Positions 1 to 12,214 of a stretch of DNA of 64,000 nucleotides are shown here, in pieces (the first letter of the stretch is position 1; each line of letters starts with the position of its first letter). The notes beneath the pieces were generated by a model. That model saw only the letters and a list, made by a program, of their open reading frames with translations, made no database searches and was not told the origin of the DNA. Origin of the DNA: Vreelandella lionensis (GTDB taxonomy: Bacteria > Pseudomonadota > Gammaproteobacteria > Pseudomonadales > Halomonadaceae). Position numbers and translations under genes: made by a program. The stretch is from NCBI RefSeq assembly GCF_002087295.1, contig NZ_MWVI01000042.1:1-64000 (forward strand), written 5' to 3'.

Positions 1-252
1 CGGTCTCCGGAATAACCGGGGCGGTTCAATGGGGGGAAGGGGGAGGTGTGTCTGAACGACGAAAAGTGGTTAAAAAGTAGCCGATGTAAGTCGAGCCAAT
101 AGGTGTTTAGCGGTGTTAGAGCCTGAGTGCGGTACTGGCTGAGGTACTATGAGAAATCCAGGCTAGACCGATAAAATGATAACGATGAACCCGTGCGAGT
201 GAGGGGGTTCTACTGCAGGTTTTTACCTTATTAAGGTCTGTGGCATATTTCC
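1..252. other. Intergenic region before the LuxR gene
   Basis: No open frame with coding character is visible on either strand. The stretch ends in the leader of the LuxR-type regulator. I see no RNA gene, clear terminator or repeat in it. Confidence 0.4.
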
Positions 253-936
253 ATGAAACGTTCAGAAAATACCATCCGGATATTACTAGCCGATGAACAT
301 CGCTTAGTATGCTCTGCGGTCAGTTCCCTTATCGAAACCTTCGACAATATGACGGTAGTCGCCGAGGTAAGCTCTGAGCAACAACTCATGAGAGAAGTTG
401 CCCATTATCGAGTAGATGTTGCTCTCATTGATTCAGCGGTAGTCGCTTTAAGTGGTTTAGAATCATTGACATACCTCACAGATCTTTGCCCAGGTATCCG
501 AATAGTCGTGCTTTCCACATATTCTAGCGATAATTTTATCCGCCGCCTGCTAGAAGTGGGCGCCTACGGCTTTCTGCATAAGAACGCGGATGTCAGTGCG
601 CTGGAGACCGCCATTCGAAAAGCGGCTGATGGGGAGCGTTTTATATTCACTGCGATGGGGCCGGAACGGTTCCTCAATGCAACCTCTATGGTGGGAGTGG
701 CCTCCGCACATAGAAGTCCGCTGACAACACGCCAAAGCGAGGTGTTGCAGTTAGTTGCCAAAGGGTACCGTAGTAAGGCGATTGCGGATCAGCTGAACGT
801 TAGCATCAAAACCATCGAAACTCACCGAGCTGACATCATGCGTCGGCTTGGGGTCAGGCACACCGCTGGTTTAGTGCACGAAGCCATCCGGCTAGGGCTG
901 TTGGCCTCTCCCCAGGGCCACGAAGAGCCTCAGTAG
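253..936 (+). CDS. NarL/LuxR-family response regulator
   Basis: This 227-aa protein is a two-domain transcriptional response regulator. The N-terminal receiver (about residues 8-125) has an acidic pair D14/E15, the probable phosphoacceptor D60 at the end of strand 3 (VALID), a Ser/Thr at 88-89 and the conserved K110. The C-terminal LuxR helix-turn-helix (about 157-200) begins LTTRQSEVLQLVAKG and continues with the IADQL and TIETHR segments of this family. Length is typical. No sensor kinase gene is adjacent, so the signal and target genes cannot be inferred. The frame is intact. Confidence 0.85.
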   Translation: MKRSENTIRILLADEHRLVCSAVSSLIETFDNMTVVAEVSSEQQLMREVAHYRVDVALIDSAVVALSGLESLTYLTDLCPGIRIVVLSTYSSDNFIRRLLEVGAYGFLHKNADVSALETAIRKAADGERFIFTAMGPERFLNATSMVGVASAHRSPLTTRQSEVLQLVAKGYRSKAIADQLNVSIKTIETHRADIMRRLGVRHTAGLVHEAIRLGLLASPQGHEEPQ

Positions 937-1032
937 CCCCTTCACTATTATGTCTTGAGGGCTTCCATAGCCGTCTTATGTGATGGTTTGACTAGTGAAG
1001 CCTTCATTCGAGCTTGGCTATGTCTGCTTTAT

Positions 1033-1956
1033 TTATACAATGCTCTTAGACGCCGCCAGCACATACAAAAACTCCAGCCCCAGCGTAGCTGCAGCAAGTG
1101 ATGTAATGTCGCCGTGGTCGTAGGCGGGGTTCACTTCCACTAGGTCCATACCCACCAGCTCCATACCCACCATGCCGCGCATTACTTTCAGCATCAGATC
1201 GGTGGACATACCGCCGCATACCGGCGTGCCGGTGCCCGGCGCAAAGGCGGGGTCCAGGCCGTCGATATCCAGCGTCACGTAGGCTGGATGATGGCCTACC
1301 CGAGCACGATCCGCTCCAGTACCGCCGCAGGGCCATGGTCGTTCACCCAATCAGCATCGAGCACTTCATAAGGGTGGTTGTTGCGGTCATAGCTGGTACG
1401 AATGCCAATTTGCAGCGAATGCTCCGGCACCACCAGGCCTTCTTTGAGGGCGTGGTGGAAAATGGTGCCGTGGTCAAAACGCGTGCCTTGCTCATAGGTA
1501 TCGGTATGGGCATCAAAGTGAATCAGTGCCAGCGGGCCATGTTCACGGGCATGGGCGCGCAGCAGCGGCAGGCTGATGTAGTGGTCGCCGCCCAGCGACA
1601 GCATCTTTTTGCCCGCTTTCAACCAGCGCATGGTGTGGGTTTCCAGGTTGTCTACCAGGCTTTCCGGCTCGCCGTAGGCGTAATCCAGGTTGCCAGCATC
1701 GCACACCCGCTGGCGATCTTCCAGAGCAAAATCCCACGGCCAGCGCTTGCCTTCCCAAATCAGGTTGGCGGTGCTTTGGCGAATAGCGTTCGGCCCCATA
1801 CGCGTGCCTGCACGGGCAAGAGCAGGGTAGGTCAAACGGTACGCCGCTAACCACGACTTCAGCATCGGTGGCGTTGGGGTCAATCGCTTTGGGCACGGTC
1901 ATAAACGTGGAGATAACGTCACCAAACAGGCTGGGCATGATCTGAGATGGGGTCAC
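1033..1956 (-). pseudogene. speB: Agmatinase / ureohydrolase (frameshifted)
   Basis: The reading frame encodes an agmatinase-type ureohydrolase, which hydrolyses agmatine or a related guanidino compound to an amine and urea using a binuclear Mn centre. The metal-binding motifs are present: SLGGDHYIS, HFDAHTDTY and [16 protein letters not shown]. The protein is split over three frames. The N-terminus (from ATG 1956) runs to GVPFDL near 1825, the middle runs to about 1300, and the C-terminus ends at 1033. The total span of 924 bp matches the usual ~308 aa, so each break is a small indel and may be an assembly error. A LysR gene lies divergently upstream and is its likely regulator. Substrate within the ureohydrolase family is not certain. 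Confidence 0.85.
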
Positions 1957-2071
1957 CTAACGTGTACTCCTATGGTGTGCAGCAGTAAGAAAATGGAGGC
2001 AAGCGCGAGCGGGGCTGCTCGAAGAAGCGCGACGATAAGGAATTTTTCGCGATGAATGAAATGAATGTTTA

Positions 2072-2085
2072 GAATGAAATCATTC
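2072..2085. promoter_or_regulatory. Inverted repeat in the agmatinase/LysR divergent promoter
   Basis: GAATGA-AA-TCATTC is a perfect 6+2+6 inverted repeat in the AT-rich gap between the divergent agmatinase and LysR genes, surrounded by further ATGAATG half-sites at about 2052-2067. Its position fits a LysR-type autoregulatory operator. This is inference from location and symmetry only. Confidence 0.4.
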
Positions 2086-2107
2086 ATCATGTAAATAGTG
2101 AGGCGAT

Positions 2108-3030
2108 ATGCGTTCGCTACGCCACTTTGACCTAAATTGTTGCTGGTATTTGAAGTGCTGATGCGCGAGCGCCATGTGACCCGCGCCGCTGAGAAGCTCC
2201 ATTTAAGCCAGCCAGCGCTAAGCCATGCCCTCAAGCGCCTGCGTGAAGCGTTGGGTGACCCGCTATTGGTACGCACCGAGCAGGGCCTGCAGCCAACGCC
2301 CAGAGCGCTCACACTGCTGCCAGTGGTGCAGCAAGCCTTAGCCGCGCTTCAGGAAGGCCTCGCGCCGCCTGCCATCTTTGCCCCAGCGACCAGCACCCGG
2401 CGCTTTACCCTGGCGACTACCGACTACTTTGAAGAAGTCATGTACCCAGCGTTTCTTAGCCAACTGTTGGGCTATGCGCCGGGCATTAGTTTCTCCATTG
2501 AGTTGATTACCCCGGAAGTGGTAAGCGAAGCCCTAGAGCAACGCCAAGTGGATATGGTGGTGGGGTTAGATAGCCAATCATCGCTACCCAGCGGCGTGTT
2601 GCAAACGCCCTGGATGCATGAAGAGCTGGTGTGCCTAGCCGCCCAGCAGAACCCTCATGTAGGCGATGCCTTGGCGCTAGAGGAGTTTGCCCGCCAGCCC
2701 CATGTGGAGCTTGCCGATATCAGCGGCCTGCTGCCCAGCCGCATTGAGAGCTGCCTAGCCCAGCATGGGCTGAGCCGCCGGGTGATCTCGAAAAACCTCA
2801 ACTACATCGCCGCCGCGCGGGTGGTGGCGCTCACCGATGCCATTATTGCCTTACCCCGGCAAATGGCCGAGCGCTTTGTCGCGATGCTGCCCGTTCGCAG
2901 GGTTGCCCCACCTGAAGAACTACCCGCCTTAACCATGACACTGATCCAGCATAGTCTCTACGCCAATGCCCCTGAAAACGTGTGGCTCTATGACGAACTG
3001 ACCGCGTTTGCACAGAGTGCTAGCCGGTAG
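2108..3030 (+). CDS. LysR-family transcriptional regulator
   Basis: A LysR-type regulator of about 307 aa with an N-terminal winged HTH (HVTRAAEKLHLSQPALSHALKR) and a C-terminal substrate-binding domain. The uninterrupted frame begins at a TTG at 2137, but the expected N-terminus MRSLRHFDLN is encoded from ATG 2108 one frame away. Restoring one T in the short T run at about 2137 joins them into the classic FDLNLLLVFEVL opening of the family. The break is therefore probably a homopolymer error. The gene is divergent from agmatinase and likely controls it. Confidence 0.85.
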
Positions 3031-3149
3031 AAAAATAACGTGTATGTAGTTGTGTTGTAAATAAACAACACAGTTGAATCAAAGGTTGAATGGTCACTGG
3101 CGGGCTCGGCATTAGATCCTAAACTGCTATCTGGCGCATTTTTTCGCGC

Positions 3150-3191
3150 AATAGTGAATAGGGAATAGTGAGTAGATAATAGTGAGTAGAT
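3150..3191. repeat. Short tandem repeat, AATAGTGAGTAGAT units
   Basis: Two adjacent copies of AATAGTGAGTAGAT (about 3164-3191) are preceded by a degenerate copy AATAGTGAATAGG (3150-3162). They lie in the 240-bp gap between the LysR gene and pntA. The gap also holds an 8-bp inverted repeat TGTGTTGT/ACAACACA at 3051-3072. No coding frame is convincing here. Confidence 0.6.
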
Positions 3192-3270
3192 AGCGCCCAA
3201 AGACGTTGGGGCAACCACCCGGCTGCAAGGGATTGGGCGCTGAACGCGGACAAACCCAGGGAGAAAGCGT

Positions 3271-4841
3271 GTGAAAATAGGCGCACCGAAAGAGATTGCT
3301 CGGGGAGAAGCGCGAGTCGCGTTGACCCCCGAGAGCGCAAAGCAACTTCAGAAGCTTGGCCATGAATCCCTCATCGAAACAGGTGCCGGCCTGGCCGCGG
3401 GTTTTAATGACGACACTTATCGCGACGCTGGCGTGACCGTGGCGGAGAGTGCCGACGCGCTTTGGCGCGACGCTGAGGTGGTCATTAAAGTCCGCGAGCC
3501 CTCTGATGAAGAGGCCGAGCGGCTGCGTGAAGGTCAAACGCTGATTGCCTTCTTCTGGCCGCGCAAAACGAAGCGTTACTGGAGAAGTGCAAAGCCCAAG
3601 GCGCTACCGTGATCGCGATGGACATGGTGCCGCGTATTTCCAGAGCGCAGAAGATGGATGCGCTCTCCTCCATGGCGAACATTGCGGGCTACCGCGCAGT
3701 CATTGACGGCGGGCAATAACTTCGGCGGTTTCTTTACCGGCCAGGTGACCGCCGCAGGCAAAGTACCGCCTGCCAAGGTATTGGTCATCGGGGCTGGGGT
3801 GGCAGGTTTAGCGGCGATAGGCACCGCGACCAGCTTAGGGGCGGTAGTGCGCGCCTTTGATCCGCGCCCTGAAGGTTCTGAGCAGATCGAATCCATGGGC
3901 GCTGAATTCCTGTTTCTCGATTTTGAGGATAGCCAGGACGGCTCCGAGAGCGGTGGCTACGTGGCCCCCTCAAGCCCTGAGTTCCGCGAAAAGCAGCTGG
4001 CGTGCTTCCGCGAACAGGCGCCGGACGTGGATATCGTTATTACCACGGCACTGATTCCCGGCAAGCCCGCGCCCAAGCTCTGGCTGGAAGACATGGTCGC
4101 CGCCATGAAACCCGGTTCGGTGATCGTGGATCTGGCCGCCGAGAAGGGCGGTAACTGTGACCTGACCCAGCCCGATGAGCGGGTGGTAAGCGATAACGGC
4201 GTGGTAGTGGTCGGCTATACCGACTTCCCCTCGCGCATGGCGACACAGGCCTCACTGCTCTACGCCACCAATATTCGCCTATGCTCACCGACCTCACCCC
4301 GGAGAAAGACGGCGTTATCCATCACAACATGGATGACGACGTGATCCGTGGGGCAACGGTGACTCACCAAGGGGAGACCACCTTCCCACCGCCGCCGCCC
4401 AAGGTCAAAGCCATTGGCGCGGCCAAGCCGAAGAAAAAAGAGAAAGCGCCGACTCCAGAAGAGAAGAAAGCCGCCGAGCTTGCCACCTTCAAAGCGCAAA
4501 CGAAGAGCCAAGTGACCATGTTGGCAGTGGGCGGCGCGCTGATGCTGCTACTGGGGTTAGTCGCTCCTGCCTCGTTTATGCAGCACTTTATTGTCTTCGT
4601 GCTGGCCTGCTTTATCGGCTTCCAGGTGATTTGGAAAGTGAGCCACTCGCTGCATACACCGCTCATGGCGGTCACTAACGCCATTTCCGGTATCATTATT
4701 TTGGGAGCGATCCTGCAGATTGGCTCGGGCAGCGCGGTGGTTAGCGTGCTGGCGGCTATTTCGGTGTTAATCGCATCAATCAATATCGTGGGTGGCTTCC
4801 TGGTAACACGCCGGATGCTGGCCATGTTCCAAAAATCCTAA
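3271..4841 (+). pseudogene. pntA: NAD(P) transhydrogenase alpha subunit (frameshifted)
   Basis: PntA forms, with PntB, the membrane transhydrogenase that uses the proton gradient to reduce NADP+ with NADH. A GTG start at 3271 follows a GGGAGAAAG ribosome site. The N-terminal NAD-binding domain opens KIGAPKEIARGEARVALTP, and the nucleotide fold VLVIGAGVAGLAAIGTA is present. A Lys/Pro-rich linker leads to a C-terminal domain with about four membrane helices ending [10 protein letters not shown]. The frame is broken at about 3562 (one base missing in the FFWPAQNEA region), about 3712 (one extra G) and about 4283. The domains on both sides are well conserved and the total length fits about 523 aa, so the breaks are probably sequence errors. 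pntB follows after 16 bp. Confidence 0.9.
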
Positions 4842-4857
4842 GCGGCGGAGAGACGAT

Positions 4858-6301
4858 ATGTTAGAGCAAGGATTCGTATCTGCCGCAGCGATTGCGGCAA
4901 GCGTGCTGTTTATTCTGTCGCTGGGCGGCTTGAGTAACCAGGAAAAAGCCAAACGGGCCGTGTGGTACGGCATTGTCGGTATGGCGCTAGCGGTGTTTTT
5001 CACTGCGTTTGGTCCGGGTATCGGCGGCTACTGGCGGCTCATCCCGATGATGCTGATTGGGGCGGGCATTGGGGCCTACGTGGCGGGTAAGGTCGAAATG
5101 ACCGAAATGCCTCAGCTCGTGGCTGCGCTGCACAGCTTTGTGGGCTTGGCAGCGGTTTTCGTTGCCTGGAGCGCAGACCTGGAGCGTCGCCGGGTGATGG
5201 CAGCACGTGCCGCTGAAGCATCGCTGGACCAGTTCTCCGCCTTTGCGGCACTGGTGGCAACCAAAGCCCCCGATGAGCTGATGTTTCTGCAAGTTGAGGT
5301 GGTGCTGGGCATCTTTATCGGCGCGGTAACATTCACCGGTTCGGTGATTGCCTTCGGCAAGCTCGCTGGCAAAGTGGATGGCAAGCCAAAGCAATTGCCC
5401 GGCGGCCATATGTTGAATGCCGGTGCGGCGGCGCTGTCGCTGCTGTTGGCGATTATGTACCTCAACGGCGCAGGCTTCTGGACGCTGCTAGTGATTGCGG
5501 CGCTGGCGTTCTTTATCGGCTACCACCTGATCATGGGCATCGGCGGGGCGGATATGCCCGTGGGGGTCTCTATGCTGAACAGCTACTCCGGCTGGGCGGC
5601 GGCGGCGATTGGTTTCACGCTCTCCAACGACCTGCTGATCGTGACCGTGCGCTGGTGGGCTCTTCCGGTGCGATTCTCTCTTACATTATGTGTAAGGCGA
5701 TGAACCGTAACTTTGTCAGCGTGATTCTAGGCGGCTTTGGGGGCACGAAAGGGCCTGCTGCCGAGATTGAAGGCGAGCAGGTGTCGATTGATGCCAATGG
5801 CGTTGCCACGGCGCTTAACGATGCCGATAGCATCATTATCGTACCGGGTTACGGTATGGCGGTGGCCCAAGCGCAAACGGCGGTCAGCGATTTAGTCCGT
5901 AAGCTGCGCGCCGCTGGCAAAACCGTCCGCTTCGGCATTCACCCCGTGGCCGGACGCTTGCCAGGGCATATGAACGTACTGCTGGCGGAAGCCAAGGTGC
6001 CCTACGATATCGTGTTGGAGATGGATGAGATCAACGACGACTTCGCCACGACCGACGTGGTCATCGTCATCGGCTCCAACGATATCGTGAACCCCGCGGC
6101 CGAAGAGGACCCCAACAGTCCCATTGCGGGGATGCCGGTTCTCAAAGTATGGGAAGCGAAGCAGGTGTTCGTCAGCAAGCGTGGCCAGGGCACTGGCTAC
6201 TCGGGTATTGAGAACCCGCTATTCTTCAAGGAGAACACGCGCGAATGTTCTACGGCGATGCTCGCGATAGCTTAAACGCCCTGCTACCGCTGGTGGAGTA
6301 A
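4858..6301 (+). pseudogene. pntB: NAD(P) transhydrogenase beta subunit (frameshifted)
   Basis: PntB carries the proton channel and the NADP(H)-binding domain of the transhydrogenase. The first part has about eight membrane segments. The C-terminal domain III has the NADP-site segments [12 protein letters not shown] and [21 protein letters not shown]. The frame shifts at about 5655, so that [28 protein letters not shown] continues in the next frame. It shifts again at about 6243, after which [17 protein letters not shown] runs to the TAA at 6299-6301. The length of about 480 aa is normal. It forms an operon with pntA and is followed by a strong terminator. Confidence 0.9.
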
Positions 6302-6328
6302 TCAAGTAAAGCAGTAGACTGACAAGGA

Positions 6329-6349
6329 ACGGGGCGCTCAGCGCCCCGT
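6329..6349 (+). terminator. Rho-independent terminator after pntAB
   Basis: ACGGGGCGCT-CA-GCGCCCCGT forms a strong GC hairpin followed by TTTCACGTTT, 28 bp after the pntB stop. Confidence 0.75.
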
Positions 6350-6538
6350 TTCACGTTTGATTGTTAATAACTATCAGCTTGTTGGTTAAATGCAAATTGT
6401 GACTATTGAGTAGGTGCTTTAAAACTGTAAAACATGAATAACGCATCCGCTGACGATCTACACAGTAGCTTGCAGCAAAGATGCAGAGCATTTGTTCCCT
6501 TGGTATCGCCAAGGCATAGAGCAATAAGGGAGAGAGCT

Positions 6539-8695
<2,157 letters not shown>

Positions 8696-8721
8696 GTCAG
8701 CAACGGTTCGTCGTACTATCT

Positions 8722-8749
8722 AAGGCACCCCTAGCGGGTGCCTTTTTTT
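8722..8749 (+). terminator. Rho-independent terminator after katG
   Basis: AGGCACCC-CTAGC-GGGTGCCT is followed by an uninterrupted run of seven T. It lies about 25 bp past the katG stop. Confidence 0.85.
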
Positions 8750-8834
8750 GTATGCGTGCCTGGGCATCGCTGGTTCGTCAGCTTTGCTACAGTAGCGCAT
8801 GCTTTCCCTTTGATATAACAACACGAGATCGACG

Positions 8835-9023
8835 ATGAAACGCAGTAAATGGATATGGCTAGTATGGGCCGTTGTCTTGTTAAGTTATTTAGTGCCTTAC
8901 ACGCTGTTAAGCGACGTGTCGCGATGGTACGGCAGCTTTTTGTTTTGGGCCGTGGCCGGGGTGGCCATCATTGCTCTGAACGTGTTTATTACGACAGATT
9001 TTAAGGAGCATAGCGATGACTGA
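8835..9023 (+). CDS. Small membrane protein paired with an SSS symporter
   Basis: A 62-aa protein with two hydrophobic helices (about residues 6-26 and 34-54) and a charged tail. It overlaps the start of the sodium:solute symporter by 8 bp, so the two are translationally coupled. Small two-helix partners of this kind are common immediately upstream of SSS-family symporters. I infer it is an accessory subunit, but I cannot assign a named family with confidence. Confidence 0.7.
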   Translation: MKRSKWIWLVWAVVLLSYLVPYTLLSDVSRWYGSFLFWAVAGVAIIALNVFITTDFKEHSDD

Positions 9024-10537
9024 GTCGCTCATTTGGTGGTCCATTGCTATCTACTTATTAGTGGCCATAGGCATTGCTATTCTGTCGCGCCAACGCCCGG
9101 CGAAAGGCGGTTCAGAAAGCATGTCCGGCTACTTTTTGGGTAACCGCCAAATGAACGGGTTTGTCTCGGCGCTGAGCTACAGTGCCACGACGTATAGCGC
9201 CTTTATGATGGTGGGCCTGGCTGGCCTGACCTATGCGGGCGGCGTGGGCGCGCTCGGTTTTGAAATCATCTACTTTGCCGGTGTCTCACTGGTGGCGGTT
9301 TTCGGCCCTAAGTTCTGGGCGGTCGGCAAGAAGTTCGGCTACGTGACGCCCAGCGAGATGCTGGGCCACCGCTACCATAGCAAGCAGGTGGCCATGGCCG
9401 TGTCGATAGCGAGCTGTATCTTCCTAATTCCGTACTCGGCCGTTCAGCTCGCTGGTGTCGGCTACCTGTTGCAGGGTATTACTGATGGCGCCATTACCTT
9501 TACCACCGGGGTCGTGTTGGCCACGGTGATCGCCATTTTCTTCTCCTATATCGCAGGGATTCGTTCGGTCATGTGGACCGACTCGCTCCAGGCCATCATG
9601 ATGATCGTGGCTTCTACCCTGGTAGCCTTTCTGGTGATTCAAAGTCTGGGCGGTTTTGGTGCGCTCTTCGATACGCTGGCAACGGAGCACCCGCAGTCAC
9701 TGACGGTGCCTGGCCCTGGTTTGTTCAGCTTTGTGACCTTCCTAGGGCTCACCATTCCATGGTTCTTCTTTAGCCCTTTCAAATCCGCAGGTCAGCCAGC
9801 GCCTTTTCATGCCCTCGTCGCTGCGCTCAATGCGCCACATGCTGATTGGCTTCCTGGTGTTCGGTTTTATTTATACCCTGGTCTCCGTACTTTGGGGCTT
9901 CTCAGCCTTGGCAGCCTTCCCCAGCCTTGCAAGCGCAGACTTGGCAACGCCCACGCTACTGGCCTCAGAGTTTGTGCCGCCCGTATTAGGCGTGATTGTG
10001 ATGATCGGCATTATGGCCGCCGCCGTTTCCACGATTGATTCGATCATGCTGACGCTGGCGTCCATGGTCTCCCGCGACGTCTATGCCAACCTCAAGCCGA
10101 ACGTCAGTGAAAAGCGACAACTGCTGGTGGGTAAGTTTGTAGTGCCGGTGATTGCACTGATGGCGCTGGCTTTCGCCGAGCTGCAGCTTGACCTGATTGC
10201 AGTGCTGTCGGTGGCCGCCTCATCGGGCTTGGTGGCCATGGTGCCTGCGCTGATCGGTGCTTTCTATTGGAAGCGCGGCACGGCTGCCGGTGCACTGACC
10301 AGCGTGGTGGGTACCAGCGCCTTTGTACTGCTGATGTATGCCACCGGCAATTCACTACTGGGTCTGCCTGCCGGTGTATGGGGCATTGTGGTCGCGAGTG
10401 TGCTGTTTGTTGGCGTTAGTCTTGTGACCAAGCCTCATCAAGCCTCTACCGATGCTTTCTTTGCCGCCATCGCGGAAGAGTTGGGTACACAGCGTCGCAC
10501 TGCCAATGACCCGGCGAAGAAGCAAGCGGCTCATTAG
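9016..10537 (+). pseudogene. Sodium:solute symporter, SSS family (frameshifted)
   Basis: A multi-span sodium-coupled symporter of about 505 aa. The N-terminal half has SYSATTYSAFMMVGLAGL and the sodium-site helices of the family; the C-terminal half has MIGIMAAAVSTIDSIML, a well-conserved SSS segment. The frame breaks at about 9775: removing one C from a CCC run joins FFS to LSNPQVSQRLFMPSSLRSM, the normal family sequence. The substrate is unknown. It could be a carboxylate, amino acid or compatible solute. The small upstream protein is translationally coupled to it. Confidence 0.85.
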
Positions 10538-11513
10538 GCACCCTATCGATAAAAGCCCCTGATGAGGGGCTTTTTAGCCTTACTGCCACTTCAATAACTG
10601 CGCTCTGTAGGGCCGCCTGCGCCTGCGTCGCACTGATGGGCTGCAAACGCACCTTGGTGCCCGGCAAGCACTGGGCGAGGCGGGCGCAGGCCATGGGCGT
10701 CAAAGCACCCAGGCGCGGGTAGCCGCCAATGGTTTGGCGATCGTTCATCAGGATGATCGGTTGGCCATCGGGAGGAATCTGCACGGCCCCTAACGGAATG
10801 CCCTCGGAGACGATACCGCCAAGGCGGCTGTTCAGCGCTTTGCCGGTCAGTCGAATGCCCATGCGGTCAGCGCGTTGGTCCACGGTCCAGGGCTGGTTGA
10901 AGGCATCGAACAGGCTGCGCCCGGCAAAGTGCGCGGCCTGAGAGCCTAACACCATGTCCAGCACGGTTTCTTCTGAGTCGGGCAGGGGAAGTTGGGTGCC
11001 TTGAGGCAACTGTCGCGGCGTGGCGCTGCTGCCTTTCCAGGTGAGCTGATCGCCAGTTTTAAGCGGTTTGCCATCTTCGTGCAGGCCGCCGATTTGCTCT
11101 CTTGCCGTGCAGGCTTGGCTGCCTAGCACCTCTGGCGCATCAAGCCCGCCAGGAAAGGCGAGGTACGCGCGCAGGCCCTTTTTCGGCTGGCGAAAGACCA
11201 GCGTTTGGCCCGCTTGCATCATAAAGCTGTCGTTGGGCGCAAGCGGTTGGCCATCCAGTGTGGCGGCAAGGTCGGCTCCGGTGAGGGCAAGGCGCACGTC
11301 GCTATTGGCCACCAGCGTCAGGTTGCCGCCCATGACGATTTCCAGCGCGGCGCTCTCCAGCGGGTTGCCCAGCAGCCAGTTGGCCCAGCGGAAGGCGATC
11401 CAGTCGGCGGCACCGCCCTGAGTCACGCCTAAGTGGCCGACGCCGAAGCGGCCCGCATCTTGAATCAGCGCCAGCGGTCCGGCTTGCTTTACGGTCAACA
11501 TGGGGTGGCTCAT
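10446..11513 (-). CDS. pxpC: 5-oxoprolinase subunit C (biotin-dependent carboxyltransferase family)
   Basis: PxpC is the third subunit of the prokaryotic 5-oxoprolinase complex PxpABC, which opens 5-oxo-L-proline to glutamate using ATP. The protein opens MLTVKQAGPLALIQDAGRFG and contains LTGADLAATLDG, AYLAFPGG and ILMNDRQTIGGYPRLG, all typical of the KipA/AHS2 fold. The start overlaps the end of pxpB by 4 bp. The open frame as given runs through the terminator and into the converging symporter. Shifting one frame at about 10605 gives a natural end at 10580 before the terminator. The true gene is therefore probably 10580-11513, with a late frameshift in this sequence. Confidence 0.88.
   Translation of the reverse strand: MSHPMLTVKQAGPLALIQDAGRFGVGHLGVTQGGAADWIAFRWANWLLGNPLESAALEIVMGGNLTLVANSDVRLALTGADLAATLDGQPLAPNDSFMMQAGQTLVFRQPKKGLRAYLAFPGGLDAPEVLGSQACTAREQIGGLHEDGKPLKTGDQLTWKGSSATPRQLPQGTQLPLPDSEETVLDMVLGSQAAHFAGRSLFDAFNQPWTVDQRADRMGIRLTGKALNSRLGGIVSEGIPLGAVQIPPDGQPIILMNDRQTIGGYPRLGALTPMACARLAQCLPGTKVRLQPISATQAQAALQSAVIEVAVRLKSPSSGAFIDRVPNEPLASSPGHWQCDAVYPTLPRWRQRKHR
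10551..10575. terminator. Bidirectional terminator between symporter and pxpC
   Basis: AGCCCCT-GATG-AGGGGCT with A residues on one side and TTTT on the other serves the symporter gene on the plus strand. It can also serve the converging pxp operon on the minus strand. Confidence 0.75.
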
Positions 11514-12214
11514 GACCGCTCCTCCAGTGGGGTCGTATCGCCCCCAGCCGCTTCAAATTCTGATTGGGATATCGCCTTAAAGCGCACTTTATCGCCCGGT
11601 CGCAGCAGCGGCTCGCCACGTTTGGCGTGCTCGAAAAGCGGCACGGCTGTTCTGCCAAGAATGTTCCAGCCACCCGGCGAAAGCAGGGGGTAAATCGCGG
11701 TTTGCCGGTCGGCAATGCCCACGCTTCCGGCTGCGACGCGGCGGCGGGGCGTTTTCAAACGCGGCGTGGCAATGGCCTCATCCACCAGGCCCATAAAGCC
11801 GTAGCCAGGGGCAAAGCCCAGTGCAAACACGCAGTAATCGTGGCTGCAGTGGCGCTCAATCAGCGCCTCGACGCTGAGCCCGGCGCGCTGGGCAACGGTG
11901 GGCAGCTCCGGGCCAACGCGCTCGTCGCACCACACGGGGATTTCGTGGAGCTGGCCCTGTTGGGCATCGGCGGGCGTTAAATTGCGCAGCGCGCCGCGCG
12001 CGAGCGTCGAGGCTTGAGCAAAAGTGAGCCTCTGGCAGTCGTAGTGCACCAGCAGGGTGGTGTACGACGGGATAAGATCAATCAGCGCGTGATCAAAGGC
12101 GCGCCGCAGCGCCTCGTCAGCGGCCATGATCCACGCCATATTAGTTTCATCAATGGCGTCGAACAGGCGCACCGTCAGGGCGTCCATCGCCGCCGTTTCT
12201 AAGCGCAGTTTCAC
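11510..12214 (-). CDS. pxpB: 5-oxoprolinase subunit B (KipI family)
   Basis: A 234-aa intact PxpB/KipI-type protein, the partner of PxpC in ATP-dependent 5-oxoproline cleavage. The family signature FALGFAPGYGFMG is clear, followed by KTPRRRVAAGSVGIA and IYPLLSPGGWNILGRT. It overlaps pxpA at its start and pxpC at its end by a few bases, so the three are one translationally coupled operon. Confidence 0.92.
   Translation of the reverse strand: MKLRLETAAMDALTVRLFDAIDETNMAWIMAADEALRRAFDHALIDLIPSYTTLLVHYDCQRLTFAQASTLARGALRNLTPADAQQGQLHEIPVWCDERVGPELPTVAQRAGLSVEALIERHCSHDYCVFALGFAPGYGFMGLVDEAIATPRLKTPRRRVAAGSVGIADRQTAIYPLLSPGGWNILGRTAVPLFEHAKRGEPLLRPGDKVRFKAISQSEFEAAGGDTTPLEERS

Noticed and set aside
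1335..1850. 171-codon plus-strand frame opposite agmatinase
   Set aside because: It is the complement of the conserved agmatinase sequence and has no family-like features.
10446..10580. Long C-terminal extension of PxpC across the terminator
   Set aside because: It reads through a strong hairpin and into a converging gene; a one-frame shift gives a natural end at 10580.
11564..11980. 138-codon plus-strand frame within pxpB
   Set aside because: Shadow of the intact pxpB gene.
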